Counted from the first letter of the stretch, positions 8,716 to 17,594 are shown. The stretch is 64,000 bases of DNA from Thermohalobaculum xanthum (GCF_016623495.1 NZ_JAEHHL010000001.1:992001-1056000); one strand, 5' to 3'. The notes: a model not told the origin generated them from the sequence alone. Numbers and translations: made by a program.

Positions 8716-9186
8716 TCAACCGCCTTCGTCACTGAACACGCGTTCCTCGAGCGAATGGCCCTTCCCCCTGGTCAGGATGCCTTCGCCTGCGCGACCTCCC
8801 ATGTATTTTGGGCCCTTGCCGCCTTCGCTCTCATGGCCATCGGCCGCGTCGGCGTGGTCGTCGTCTGCGGTGTGATCATGCTCGTCACCACTATCATGGC
8901 CGCCGGTCGCCCCGTCTCGGCCGCCCATGTATTTCGGTCCTTTGCCTTTTCCTTCCGAGGCGTCGTGCTGGTCGCCGATCTCATGGCCAGTCCCGTGGCT
9001 CGTGTCATGCGTGCCCGTCACGAGGTGACCGCCACCGGCGCCGGCCTTACCGCCGCCACCTCCGCTGCCGCCAGAATGGGTCTGCGCCGAAAGATCGAGT
9101 GGTGCCGCGCCAATTAGTGTTACGAGCGCGGTGCCCGCGAGGAGCTTGGCGAGCGCGCGTCGCGTCGTCCGAGATCTGAAGATCAT
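8716..9186 (-). CDS. Exported Gly/His/Asp-rich protein with paired GKGPKYMGGR motifs
   Basis: A 156-residue protein. It starts with a basic signal peptide (MIFRSRTTRR, hydrophobic core, cleavage near LSAQT). The mature chain is low in complexity: a GGSGGGGG run, then a His- and Asp-rich middle. The motif GKGPKYMGGR occurs twice, once in the middle and once near the C-terminus, each after a Ser-Glu-Gly-rich lead. No family is recognised. The His/Asp richness would suit metal binding, but this is inference. The start at 9186 has GGGAG six bases upstream; ATG at 9192 is two codons earlier. It lies 82 bp downstream of another exported Gly-rich gene on the same strand. Confidence 0.6.
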   Translation of the reverse strand: MIFRSRTTRRALAKLLAGTALVTLIGAAPLDLSAQTHSGGSGGGGGKAGAGGGHLVTGTHDTSHGTGHEIGDQHDASEGKGKGPKYMGGRDGATGGHDSGDEHDHTADDDHADAADGHESEGGKGPKYMGGRAGEGILTRGKGHSLEERVFSDEGG

Positions 9187-9268
9187 GGTCATCTCCCTCG
9201 CCCCAAGTCTTCGAAAAAAGGGGCGCGAAGCGGCTTCGCTCGCGCCCCCACTTCTAGCAATGATCGCC

Positions 9269-10432
9269 TCAGTTCGCGGCCAGTTGGTCGACCGGCACCG
9301 CGTATTCATGGATGTACTCGATCACCAGCCGCGCATCTTCGGCTGCCGCCGTGAAGGCTTCGAGAGAGCCGCTCGCCGTCAGGTCTACATTGTCGAAAAC
9401 GACCTCATAGATATTCACCTCCGTCGGTAGCCAGCTTCCGTCGGTCTGCTGGATCAGGACGGTCGTGGTGACGCCCGTGAAGGTGTCGGAACGATCATAG
9501 CTGAAGTCGGCATACTCGATGTCGGAATAGGTGACATCGCCCACGGTCGTCGTCTGGATGCCGAGGAAGGCATCGATGTAGGCGATCTCATCGGCCGTGA
9601 AGACACCGGTCTTGTCGGTCGCGGCCGCGAGGAACGCGGGGGCGGCCTCGAGGTCCTCGACCGTCAACTGGCCATCGACCATGAAGTCGAACTCGGTTCC
9701 CGCCAAGGTCTCGGGCGTCAGGCCAGGGATGCTCCCGGTCGTCATCAACGCCACGTAGATCGCGAGGTTCTCGAGCGGCGAGTCGATCGTCTTCGTCGTC
9801 TCGACGCCGTCAACGACTGAGGTCACGAGGAGCCGGCCGGCCGGATCAAGCGCGAGCGCCGTTGCACCCGAGAGCAGGGCGATGACCTCATCGGCCCGAC
9901 GGTCGAGCACCTTGGTCGGCGCGCGGCCGACGTTGAGGCGGCCAAGTTCGACTTCGACGGTCAGGGTCTCGTCGACCGGGTGTCCTTCCTCGTCGAGCGG
10001 GATCGGGTTGCCGTCGGCGTCGAGCGGCTGGACGAAGCCCTCAGGGGTAAGGATCGGCACGCCATCCTCGTCGCGCAGGATGACCCAGAGGTCGCCGAAT
10101 ACGTCACCGCGCTTCGAACCGGCGGTCTCGGGCTTCGCACCAGCGCCCGCCTTGCCACCCTTCTCACCCGCCCAGTCTGGTCGATCGGAATCCTCGTCCG
10201 CCGCGCCCGTGATGTCGCGGAAGATGCCGCCAAGCCCACCGCTCCGGCCATGGGCCGCGTCCGAACCGCCCTGGCCGTGCCCACCGCCGGCGCCCTGGCC
10301 GCGCTGCTGGCCACTGCCCGAGCCCTGGCCGGCCGCCGACGCCGTGTCCAGCGGAAGTGCAATCATGAGTGCGCCGGCCGTGACGCTTGCCAGAAGCGCA
10401 GCAGTTACTCGGGTAGGATTACGGAATGTCAT
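9269..10432 (-). CDS. Exported protein with Gly-rich N-terminus, unknown function
   Basis: A 387-residue protein. The signal peptide covers residues 1-33 (cleavage near ASA). Residues about 35-110 are Gly-, Ser- and Gln-rich and look disordered. The remainder is acidic and appears folded: a stretch rich in DEDG/DADGNP turns (about 120-155), then alternating helices and strands to VPVDQLAAN. DADGNPIPLDEEGHP recalls calcium-binding acidic loops, but no EF-hand can be claimed. I do not recognise the family. It is between the paired-motif protein and the three-barrel outer-membrane protein, all on the minus strand, suggesting a joint surface role. Confidence 0.65.
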   Translation of the reverse strand: MTFRNPTRVTAALLASVTAGALMIALPLDTASAAGQGSGSGQQRGQGAGGGHGQGGSDAAHGRSGGLGGIFRDITGAADEDSDRPDWAGEKGGKAGAGAKPETAGSKRGDVFGDLWVILRDEDGVPILTPEGFVQPLDADGNPIPLDEEGHPVDETLTVEVELGRLNVGRAPTKVLDRRADEVIALLSGATALALDPAGRLLVTSVVDGVETTKTIDSPLENLAIYVALMTTGSIPGLTPETLAGTEFDFMVDGQLTVEDLEAAPAFLAAATDKTGVFTADEIAYIDAFLGIQTTTVGDVTYSDIEYADFSYDRSDTFTGVTTTVLIQQTDGSWLPTEVNIYEVVFDNVDLTASGSLEAFTAAAEDARLVIEYIHEYAVPVDQLAAN

Positions 10433-10598
10433 CGGTTCTTGTCTCCCACAAGGAAAAGGCGCCTACCGGCCACGAGCCGAAACTGCCTTCCGGTCGGACG
10501 CCCCGCTAAGTCACCGAAACCATCCGACTTGCCGGTCCATGTGTCCTTGATCGGAGTCAAAATGCTGGAAATCTCTGTGGAACTTCTGGCGATGCTTC

Positions 10599-13016
10599 TC
10601 AGAACCTGTAGGAGAGCCCAACACTGAACTGGTTTTCCGACGGCTCGAACCGTTCGGTCCCCGCGCCGTAATCCACTGTGAACGAGTCGTAGCTCGTATG
10701 GGTGTAATCGAGGTTCACATGCAGCTTGTCCGTAACGGGGAACTCGATCCCTCCGCCCACGCGAATGCCAGTGTCGGAGCGACTGCGCGAGGCAGATGCA
10801 CCCCCGAAACTGTAATCCGCGTCGAACCAGCTGTTCACCACGCCACCCTTGGCGTAGACGAGGATCGCATCGTTGACGATGTAGCCGCCCTTGAGCATCG
10901 CCCCGACCAATCCCTTCTTCTCGGCCGAGAAAAGCCGCCCGTTCGGATCGCGATCGATGTTCCAGTTCGAGGTCGAGAGTTCGCCTTCGATCTCGGCACC
11001 AACGTAGAACTCGTCGAACGCGTGGCCATAGCCGGCGAAGATACCGCCGTTGACGCCTCCGCTGCCCTGGGTCGTCTCGCGCAGGGTCGTGACGCCCATG
11101 CCCGACGTCCGCTCGCCCGACGTGTCGGTCAGGAGGGTGCCATGCCCGACGCGGGCGCCGACATAGAAGCCGGTGAAGTCGGCGGGCTGCGGCGCCGGCG
11201 CGTCATGCTCGCCCAAGCTGTAGACGAGCCCGACCCGCGCGATCGACTCCATGTTGGCGAGGTTGTCTTCCGTCGCGGTCAGCCCGTAGTCGTAGTCGCC
11301 ATATGAGGTAAGGAGGTATTCCATGCGGCCCGAGAAGCCGTTGCCGATCAGGAACTCGGCGCCGATACCACCCCGAAGGCCAAGGCGGCGCTCGGTGTCG
11401 CTCACTTCGATCAACCCGTTCCCGTAGCTGGTCTCGAAACTCGTGCCGACCGCGCCGGCGCGACCATAGAGAAGCACATCGTTGCGGGTGCGGAATCCAA
11501 CGATTGCGCTGCCGCCGATGCTGTCTTTGCGGCGAACCGAAAAGTCCCGGTTGGAGGAATGCGCCCATTCGGCGTCGCCGTAGTCCCCGTCGAGCTCGAC
11601 GCCGAGGAGGATGTTCCCGACATCGGCACGGTAGCCGATGAAAGGGCCGCCAAGCACGCCTGCTCCCGCGAAGTCAGCCGCAAGCGCCCCCGTTCCTCCT
11701 CCGCCGCGTTGGCCGTCGAGCGCTGTCGTCAGGGTCCCGTGCCCGAACTGCACGCCACCGTAGAAGCCCCCGTCGGTGCCCGAGGCGAAGCCCTCGTTCA
11801 CCGCGTAGGCCGCGTCGAGTGTGGCACCAAGGCTCAGCATGAAGGTGTGCTCGTCATAGTCCTGGCCTGCGACATCCGAGCTTCGCTGGGCGAAGCTGTA
11901 GTCGCCGCCAAGAAACACGTTGGGCGTGAGGTAGTAGCGCAGCCCGCCACCGATTTCCGTCACGTAGTCGGTCCGCGAGCTCTCGCGGTAGTCGTTCTTG
12001 GTGAGAAAGGCATAACCCACCACCGAGAGATCAGGCGCCACGCGGTGCGAGACATCGAGGCCGGCCGCGGTGCTCACATAGCCTGACGAGCCGGCGAGCG
12101 TGGTTTCCTCGATCGTGCGATCGACAAGGCCGGTGACGGTCGTGCGGGGCCCCGGTCGCCAGGTCACCTTGCCACCGAAGTCGGGGACGGTTGTCGCAGA
12201 GAAGGCCGGGTCCTCGTAGTTCTGCGAGAGCACGCCAACAAGCACCTCGCCGCGCACGGGCCCGAGATCGCCGGAGACGCCGACCGCGGCCTGAATGCCA
12301 TCGGAGTCACGCTCGTATCCCTGGTCGTCAACGGCCTGCTTATAATGTCGCATGTCGTACAGGCCTTGGACGAAGAGGGCGCGATCGTTTCCGATATCGT
12401 AGGCGACGCGCCCGCCGAACTCGCCCATCAGGCGGTCGCGGTCGTTGTTGTCGATGAATCCGGGCGGGCTTGCCGAGGGGACATTGCCGAAGTCGAGCCG
12501 GCGCATGTTTGCGCCGACCCGGATGCCGACGCGTCCCTCGTCGTGAGAGACACCCACGAAAGCACTTCCCTCGGTATAGGGGGTAGGCCTGGTGCCGTTC
12601 TCGTCGTCGGGCGACGTCCGGGGCTCATGCTCCCAAGCGTAATCTGCCCCGCCGAAAATGAAGGTCTCCGCGCCAAGGTTCACGCGACCCTCGCCCCCGA
12701 CGAGGAAGTCCTCGTAGTTCTCGCCCGTCTCGCGTGCATGAAGTCCGATGTCGCCCGACGCCGAGAGCCGAACGCGCGCCGTCTCATTGCCGCCATTGAT
12801 CGTGACGAAGGGCTGGATCACCGTGATGAAGTCGCCCTGCTTGTCGTTCTCGGTTGCGAAGATGTTGTCATTGTACATCTCGCCGACCGTCACGCCGGCG
12901 TCGATGTCCCATGATGCGCCCGCATCCTCCGCATCCTGCGCCATCGCGGCCGCGCCGACACCGGCGAGTGCCGCGGCGATCCCGACTGGGATCCGCCGTC
13001 CTCTCTTGCCCTTCAC
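10599..13016 (-). CDS. Outer-membrane protein made of three consecutive beta-barrel units
   Basis: An 805-residue protein with a signal peptide (residues 1-26, ending AMAQ). Residues about 35-400 resemble the putative beta-barrel porin 2 group: DAGVTVGEMYNDNIFATEN at the start is typical. Two shorter barrels of the 8-strand opacity/OmpA-like kind follow, beginning GFYGGVQFGHGTL (about 420) and GFYVGARVGHGTL (about 635). Each has the LLGVELDGDYG or YVGAEIEGELS strand and a VGLVYS or VGLSYRF ending. The protein finishes in aromatic F, the usual signal for outer-membrane assembly. Tandem single-chain barrels of this kind are unusual. It could be a porin fused to two surface or adhesion barrels. 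It is the first gene of a minus-strand set with two Gly-rich exported proteins. Confidence 0.75.
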   Translation of the reverse strand: MKGKRGRRIPVGIAAALAGVGAAAMAQDAEDAGASWDIDAGVTVGEMYNDNIFATENDKQGDFITVIQPFVTINGGNETARVRLSASGDIGLHARETGENYEDFLVGGEGRVNLGAETFIFGGADYAWEHEPRTSPDDENGTRPTPYTEGSAFVGVSHDEGRVGIRVGANMRRLDFGNVPSASPPGFIDNNDRDRLMGEFGGRVAYDIGNDRALFVQGLYDMRHYKQAVDDQGYERDSDGIQAAVGVSGDLGPVRGEVLVGVLSQNYEDPAFSATTVPDFGGKVTWRPGPRTTVTGLVDRTIEETTLAGSSGYVSTAAGLDVSHRVAPDLSVVGYAFLTKNDYRESSRTDYVTEIGGGLRYYLTPNVFLGGDYSFAQRSSDVAGQDYDEHTFMLSLGATLDAAYAVNEGFASGTDGGFYGGVQFGHGTLTTALDGQRGGGGTGALAADFAGAGVLGGPFIGYRADVGNILLGVELDGDYGDAEWAHSSNRDFSVRRKDSIGGSAIVGFRTRNDVLLYGRAGAVGTSFETSYGNGLIEVSDTERRLGLRGGIGAEFLIGNGFSGRMEYLLTSYGDYDYGLTATEDNLANMESIARVGLVYSLGEHDAPAPQPADFTGFYVGARVGHGTLLTDTSGERTSGMGVTTLRETTQGSGGVNGGIFAGYGHAFDEFYVGAEIEGELSTSNWNIDRDPNGRLFSAEKKGLVGAMLKGGYIVNDAILVYAKGGVVNSWFDADYSFGGASASRSRSDTGIRVGGGIEFPVTDKLHVNLDYTHTSYDSFTVDYGAGTERFEPSENQFSVGLSYRF

Positions 13017-13332
13017 GCTGCCCCTCGCTCGTTCGCGGCAATTCCCCGAAACACTATTCCATATCGGCGCCCTTTAAGTTGACTTATGACAAGGTCAGTC
13101 CGTGAAAAGTCCATTCTATGTTGCTGAGATGACGGATTTCGCGCCGCTTATGGCGAAGGCGCGCACCTGGCGACGGATTCCCGACCGCAGCAGCCAGGGA
13201 TTGGCTCGCCTGGAATTGGCTCTAAACGGAGACGCGTTAGCGCAGGCAAGATGACCTGCCGCTCCCAAGACGGCTCGGTCTCAACCTAGTGGATGCCGGT
13301 CGGCTCTGACGGCCGGGAGAAAGGAGACCCCC
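13017..13332. other. Intergenic region between divergent genes
   Basis: About 316 bases between the minus-strand outer-membrane protein gene and the plus-strand PepSY gene. The stretch TTGACTTATGACAAGG near 13078 is AT-rich for the locality and could carry promoter elements. GAGAAAGGAGACCCCC just before 13333 is a good ribosome site for the PepSY gene. No RNA gene, repeat or coding frame was seen. Confidence 0.4.
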
Positions 13333-13791
13333 ATGTCACGCTTTATCACCGCGGCCGCGATCACCGCGGCGCTCCTTGCTGGCCCGGCAGCTGCAGCCGA
13401 ACCGGAGCAAGGCGCGCGTCTCGGCATAACGCTCGACGAGATCTCCGCCGCGCTGGCCGCCGACGGATACGCGCTCACTGCGTTTGAGCGCAGCGATAGG
13501 TCGATCGAACTCACCATCATCAGGGAAGCCCGGAGGATCGAGGCTTTCGTCGATCCTTCGACCGGCGAGGTTACGCGGGTCGAAACGCGAGGCCGCGGCG
13601 GTCCCTGGCCTCTTCCGGGCGTCGATGACGCCGACCTCCGAGCGCGGCTCTCGGCAGAGGGCTATGAGATCGTGAAGTACGAACGCGAGCGTGGCGAGAT
13701 CGAGGTAAAGGCGATGCGCGACGGCCGTCGCTGGGAGCTCGAGATCGACCCGCGCGATGGCCGCACCTTGAAGGTAGAGGAGGACGAATGA
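13333..13791 (+). CDS. Exported PepSY-domain protein (two repeats)
   Basis: A 152-residue protein with a signal peptide (residues 1-21, ending PAAAAE). The rest shows two similar halves: ISAALAADGYALTAFER...IEAFVDPSTGEVTRVE and LRARLSAEGYEIVKYER...WELEIDPRDGRTLKVE. This is the PepSY pattern of helix, strand, strand ending in D-x-x-[TD]-G. PepSY units often inhibit peptidases or sit with cytochromes and ferric reductases. The start at 13333 follows AAGGAG. Its stop overlaps the start of the cytochrome b561 gene, so the two are translationally coupled and probably act as an electron-transfer pair. Confidence 0.8.
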   Translation: MSRFITAAAITAALLAGPAAAAEPEQGARLGITLDEISAALAADGYALTAFERSDRSIELTIIREARRIEAFVDPSTGEVTRVETRGRGGPWPLPGVDDADLRARLSAEGYEIVKYERERGEIEVKAMRDGRRWELEIDPRDGRTLKVEEDE

Positions 13792-14405
13792 TGCCCGACA
13801 CTGTGTCTTCCAACGAGACCCTTCGGCCTTGGGACCCGGTCGTCCGGCTCACGCATTGGGGGATTGCGGCCGCTGTTCTCCTCAACGGCCTCGTTACCGA
13901 GGATGGCGGCCGGGTCCATGTCTGGGTCGGTTATGCAGCCTTCGCGCTTCTGGCGCTGCGGCTGATCTGGGGCCTCGTTGGCACGAAGAGGGCGCGCTTC
14001 GCATCCTTTCCGCCGAGCCTCTCGACCGCACGTGCCCATTTGGGCGACCTGCTCGCCGGGCGCTACCGCGACTACCCCTCGCACAATCCGCTCGGCTCGC
14101 TGATGGCCTACGCACTCTGGGGTCTTCTTGCCGTGGTGACTCTGACCGGCATCGGCATGGCGGGCTCGCCGTTCGAAGAGCGTCCCGCCACCAGGCAGGA
14201 GTCGGTTGCATCGCATGATCGCGACGACGAGCGTGAGCGGGAGGAGGAAGACGAGGTCCTCGAGGAAGTCCACGAGGTCGCCGCGAACCTTATTCTTGTC
14301 CTTGCCGCCCTTCACGTTGCGGGCGTCGGACTCGAGAGCCGGCTTGCGGGCCGCAACCTCGTGCGCCCGATGCTGGGCGGCCGTTCGAGCGGAAAGGAAG
14401 GCTGA
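13788..14405 (+). CDS. Cytochrome b561-type diheme membrane protein
   Basis: A 205-residue membrane protein with four hydrophobic segments. Likely heme ligands are His in VRLTHWG (near 22), in GRVHVWVG (near 44), and in EVHEVAANL and AALHVAG near the C-terminus. Such proteins pass electrons between quinol or a soluble donor and a periplasmic partner. A charged stretch, DRDDEREREEEDEV, sits before the last heme helix, longer and more acidic than I expect. It overlaps the PepSY gene by 4 bases. Redox partner unknown; the PepSY protein is the best candidate by context. Confidence 0.82.
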   Translation: MMPDTVSSNETLRPWDPVVRLTHWGIAAAVLLNGLVTEDGGRVHVWVGYAAFALLALRLIWGLVGTKRARFASFPPSLSTARAHLGDLLAGRYRDYPSHNPLGSLMAYALWGLLAVVTLTGIGMAGSPFEERPATRQESVASHDRDDEREREEEDEVLEEVHEVAANLILVLAALHVAGVGLESRLAGRNLVRPMLGGRSSGKEG

Positions 14406-14827
14406 ACGGGCTTGGGCTGATGGCCGGTGGGGCAGTCCCCTTGGTTCTGGATATGCATCAGCGCGGTAGGGCCTTGCAGGCATCCGTGATTATGCCGGCC
14501 GAGCCGATGGGAATACCTGTCCGCAAAGCGGACTTTGGTGACCGGCGCAGCGAATGACCGCTCGCCGCCCGAAGCCGCCACTGCCGTAGCCAATCCGAAT
14601 GGCAGAACCCGGTCCATTGCTGTCGCTCGGCCGAGCCATAACGTATTACTGCTCGCGTGCCCAAGTGGCCTCTGCAGCCTTCATTCGAACGAAGACACCC
14701 GTTTGCGGACCTTTCAAACGCTGGATGATGCCTGTGGTCTACACCTTCTACGTGCAGTAGATGCAAATCGCGCACGGTTTGCGATACAGTTTGGCGGAGG
14801 ACATGCCCAGCTTCGAAGGGTCACATC
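14406..14827. repeat. Non-coding stretch with a second degenerate repeat fragment
   Basis: About 420 bases with no convincing gene. A small palindrome GTCCGCAAAGCGGAC lies near 14519-14533, followed by GCGAATGACCGCTC near 14551 and Ala/Pro-like GC-rich sequence. The GCGAATGACCG fragment matches the one near 8552, which supports a decayed dispersed repeat. The last 60 bases lead into the small gene at 14828 and may contain its promoter. Confidence 0.35.
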
Positions 14828-15121
14828 ATGCACCCCGATCTTGAGGTTAGTCACCGCGTTCTTCGTACATCCTATCGCCGTTATATCGACGCCGACCGCG
14901 CCTTTCAGCGTGCGCTCGAAATGGCCCTCGCCTGGTTTCCGGGCGCTGACACTCATGGCGTCCTCATGATTGGCGACCCGGGCTCGCGTCTCAGATCGCT
15001 CTATGAGAACCGCGATCGAGCACTGGCCCGCCTTCAGCTTGCGAGAGCCACCTTCAAGCAACGGCAAGCCGGTCTCGCTCGAAAGACGGTGATCACAGCA
15101 TCAACCTGGACGATCAACTAG
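14828..15121 (+). CDS. Small helical protein of unknown function
   Basis: A 97-residue predicted protein, rich in Arg, Ala and Leu and likely all helical: SHRVLRTSYRRYIDADRAFQ, then FPGADTHGVLMIGDPGS, then LYENRDRALARLQLARATF. GAAGGGTCACATC precedes the ATG. It has no signal peptide or membrane segment. The pattern of one helix, a GDPGS turn and a second basic helix looks like a conserved small hypothetical protein rather than chance, but I cannot name a family. It lies alone between repeat-like DNA and the flavodoxin-like gene. Confidence 0.5.
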   Translation: MHPDLEVSHRVLRTSYRRYIDADRAFQRALEMALAWFPGADTHGVLMIGDPGSRLRSLYENRDRALARLQLARATFKQRQAGLARKTVITASTWTIN

Positions 15122-15309
15122 ATCATTCATGCGGACGTGCGGGCCAATGCTGGACGCTCTCATCCGCGCTCCGAGGGCCAATCCGCGCGCGCGGCGTCTT
15201 GGCTTGCTAACTCCGATCCACTGTTTGGGATGCCAGCGCCTGCGTCCATCGAAGGCTTGGGTTTGAATTGTATTGGCCGACACGCGCACGAAGCGCTAGA
15301 CGCCAAAGC

Positions 15310-15795
15310 ATGGTGCAGCTCTTGATCGTTTATCACTCGAGAACTGGCGGCAGCCGGCAGATGGCCGAGGCCGCAGCCGGGGCAGCTCAGACGGAAATCG
15401 AGACCTTCCTGCGGACGGCGGGTGGGGCCGGACCCCACGACTTGCTGCATGCGGATGGCTACATTTTCTGCGCACCGGAGAACCTTGCCGCGATTTCTGG
15501 CGTGATGAAGGATTTCTTCGATCGATGCTATTATCCAGTTCTCGGCCGCATCGAGGGGCGCCCCTACGCCCAGATGGTCTGCGCTGGCTCGGACGGAGAA
15601 AATGCAGCACGACAGATCGCGCGCATAGCGAGAGGGTGGCGTCTGAAGGAAGTTCAACCGCCCCTGATCGTCTGCACCCACGCCCAGACACCTGAGGAAA
15701 TTCTCGCGGAAAAGACCATCCCGGAGGAACAGCTCGCCCGCTGTCGCGAGTTGGGAGCCGCCATGGGGGCCGGGTTGAGCATGGGGGTGTTTTGA
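15310..15795 (+). CDS. Flavodoxin-like NAD(P)H-dependent oxidoreductase
   Basis: A 161-residue protein of flavodoxin-like fold. The first strand and phosphate-binding loop are LLIVYHSRTGGSRQMAEA, which binds the FMN phosphate. DGYIFCAPENLAAISGVMKDFFDR matches the second FMN-contacting region of the NADPH-dependent FMN reductase family. It probably reduces flavin or quinone in the cytoplasm. Start ATG at 15310 has no strong ribosome site, but it places the Rossmann strand at the usual position; a frame open from 15268 adds 14 unlike residues. No tight operon with neighbours. Confidence 0.75.
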   Translation: MVQLLIVYHSRTGGSRQMAEAAAGAAQTEIETFLRTAGGAGPHDLLHADGYIFCAPENLAAISGVMKDFFDRCYYPVLGRIEGRPYAQMVCAGSDGENAARQIARIARGWRLKEVQPPLIVCTHAQTPEEILAEKTIPEEQLARCRELGAAMGAGLSMGVF

Positions 15796-15990
15796 CTGGG
15801 CCGCGATCGGCGCGGCTCTTCAAACTCACGCCTCGTGACATGGAAAATCTTGGAGAAGCTGGTGTCGGAATAGCCATTCTTCGAGGCAGATTTCCGGCGG
15901 GGTCGCGTCGCGGATAGCCCCTGAAGTTTCATGCTCTGCCTTTTGCACTAGGTGATCCGGTGAGTGGAACCTGATGAGGGACATGTCGAC

Positions 15991-16911
15991 ATGAGCCTCT
16001 CGAGACGCACTCTTCTTGCCGGTGGCGTCGCCGCGGCCGCGACGTTGAGCCTGTTCAGGCGCGGCCAGGCCACCGATCCGTCTGCAGAGGCCACACGGGC
16101 CATCCCGATGACTGGCGAGCGCATCCCCGTGATCGGCCTTGGCAGCTGGATCACTTTCAACGTGGGCAGGGACCCGGTGCTGCTCGAGCGTTGCGCTCAA
16201 GTCATCGAGGCTTTCGCGGAGGAAGGCGGCGGGATGATCGACTCGTCGCCCATGTATGGCTCGTCCCAGGATACCATTGGACACGGTCTGACGAGGCTAC
16301 GTGATCCATCGGTCGTATTCTCCGCCGAGAAAGTCTGGACCTCCTCACCTAGGCAAGGCCCAAATCAGATCGCCGAGACTGGAGACAAGTGGGGTATCGA
16401 CAAGTTCGATCTCCTCCAGGTTCACAACCTGCAGGGCTGGAGGGGTAATCTCGAAACCCTCTATGCAATGAAGGCCGAGGGTCGCCTTCGGTATGTCGGG
16501 GTCACGACCTCCCATGGGCGCAGACACGAACTGCTCGAGCAGATCATGCGGGAGGAGCCGATCGATTTCGTGCAGCTCACCTACAATGTACAGGACCGGG
16601 AGGCCGAGGCGCGGCTCCTGCCGCTGGCTCAGGAGCGCGGCATTGGGGTGATCGTCAACAGGCCCTACCGCCGCGGTGCATTGGTGCGGCGTTTTCAAGG
16701 GGCGCCGCTGCCAGCCTGGACCGAGGAAATCGGAGCGCAGACCTGGCCGCAGTTGCTGCTCAAGTTCATCATATCGCACCCGGCCGTAACTGTTGTCATT
16801 CCCGCCACGCGGCAGATGGCCCATCTCCGTGAAAACAAGGCCGCGGCGCGCGGACCGCTCCCCGATGACGCACTCAGGAGGCGGATGGCAGCGGATATCG
16901 CAGATCTCTGA
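15991..16911 (+). CDS. Tat-exported aldo/keto reductase
   Basis: A 306-residue protein. The N-terminus has a twin-arginine signal (LSRRTLLAGG, residues 3-12, then a hydrophobic run), so it folds with cofactor and is exported to the periplasm. The barrel shows the aldo/keto reductase tetrad: Asp of MIDSSPMYG with its Tyr, Lys of FSAEKVWTS and His of LLQVHNLQG. NADPH-binding features near the C-terminus (VVIPATRQMAHLREN) are kept. It reduces or oxidises an aldehyde or sugar-like substrate; substrate unknown. The start at 15991 follows GAGGGAC and places the twin arginines correctly. Its stop overlaps the next start by one base. Confidence 0.82.
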   Translation: MSLSRRTLLAGGVAAAATLSLFRRGQATDPSAEATRAIPMTGERIPVIGLGSWITFNVGRDPVLLERCAQVIEAFAEEGGGMIDSSPMYGSSQDTIGHGLTRLRDPSVVFSAEKVWTSSPRQGPNQIAETGDKWGIDKFDLLQVHNLQGWRGNLETLYAMKAEGRLRYVGVTTSHGRRHELLEQIMREEPIDFVQLTYNVQDREAEARLLPLAQERGIGVIVNRPYRRGALVRRFQGAPLPAWTEEIGAQTWPQLLLKFIISHPAVTVVIPATRQMAHLRENKAAARGPLPDDALRRRMAADIADL

Positions 16912-17594
16912 TGACCGACTGGCTCAGCTATTCGCCGGGCGACTTCCTGATGTTCGGCCCCGATGTCTATTGGCGCCTCTTCGCTCTCCAGAACCTCTCG
17001 CTTTGGCCCCTACCTGTGTTTGCCGCTGGTACCGGCGTCACGATGCTCGGCGCGCTCGCAACCCCGGGGCGTTGGAAGCTGCGCGTGATCTGGCTGGCGC
17101 TTGCATTGGCCTGGTTGGGGTCGGCGCATTTCATCGCGGCGCGCTACGTCCCGATCAACTGGCCCATGAAATACGCGGTCTGGGGGTTTGGGGTCGAGAG
17201 CGCTCTGATAGTGGCGGCGGTGCTGACCGGAGCGCTCTTGGCGCGAGATTCGAGGTCTGGCATCTCTCGGACGTTGGGCATCGGACTCATCGCTTATGCC
17301 GTGCTCCTGCATCCTTTGATTGGTCTCGGATTTAGGCGGGCTTTTGACCAGGCAGAGATTATTGGCCTCGCACCAGACCCCACCGCGCTCGCCAGCCTCG
17401 GCCTTCTTCTGCTAATCCGACGCAGCCCATTGCGTGCGGCACTATCGATCGTGCCCGTCGCTTGGTGCGTGACGAGCGCAACCACGTTGCTGCTCCTCGG
17501 CGAGGCGCAGGGCTGGCTCCTGCTCGCCGCGCTCGGAATTTGGACCATTGGGTATGCGGCAGACTGGAGGCGCAGCGGCGTAAACCGCCTCTAA
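16911..17594 (+). CDS. Multi-pass membrane protein, DUF6064-like
   Basis: A 227-residue protein with about six to seven hydrophobic helices. The opening WLSYSPGDFLMFGPDVYWRL followed by a membrane helix recalls the DUF6064 family, whose function is unknown. Its start overlaps the stop of the aldo/keto reductase gene (TGATG), so the two are translationally coupled. It could be a membrane partner or redox anchor of that enzyme, but no heme or metal motif stands out. Confidence 0.6.
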   Translation: MTDWLSYSPGDFLMFGPDVYWRLFALQNLSLWPLPVFAAGTGVTMLGALATPGRWKLRVIWLALALAWLGSAHFIAARYVPINWPMKYAVWGFGVESALIVAAVLTGALLARDSRSGISRTLGIGLIAYAVLLHPLIGLGFRRAFDQAEIIGLAPDPTALASLGLLLLIRRSPLRAALSIVPVAWCVTSATTLLLLGEAQGWLLLAALGIWTIGYAADWRRSGVNRL

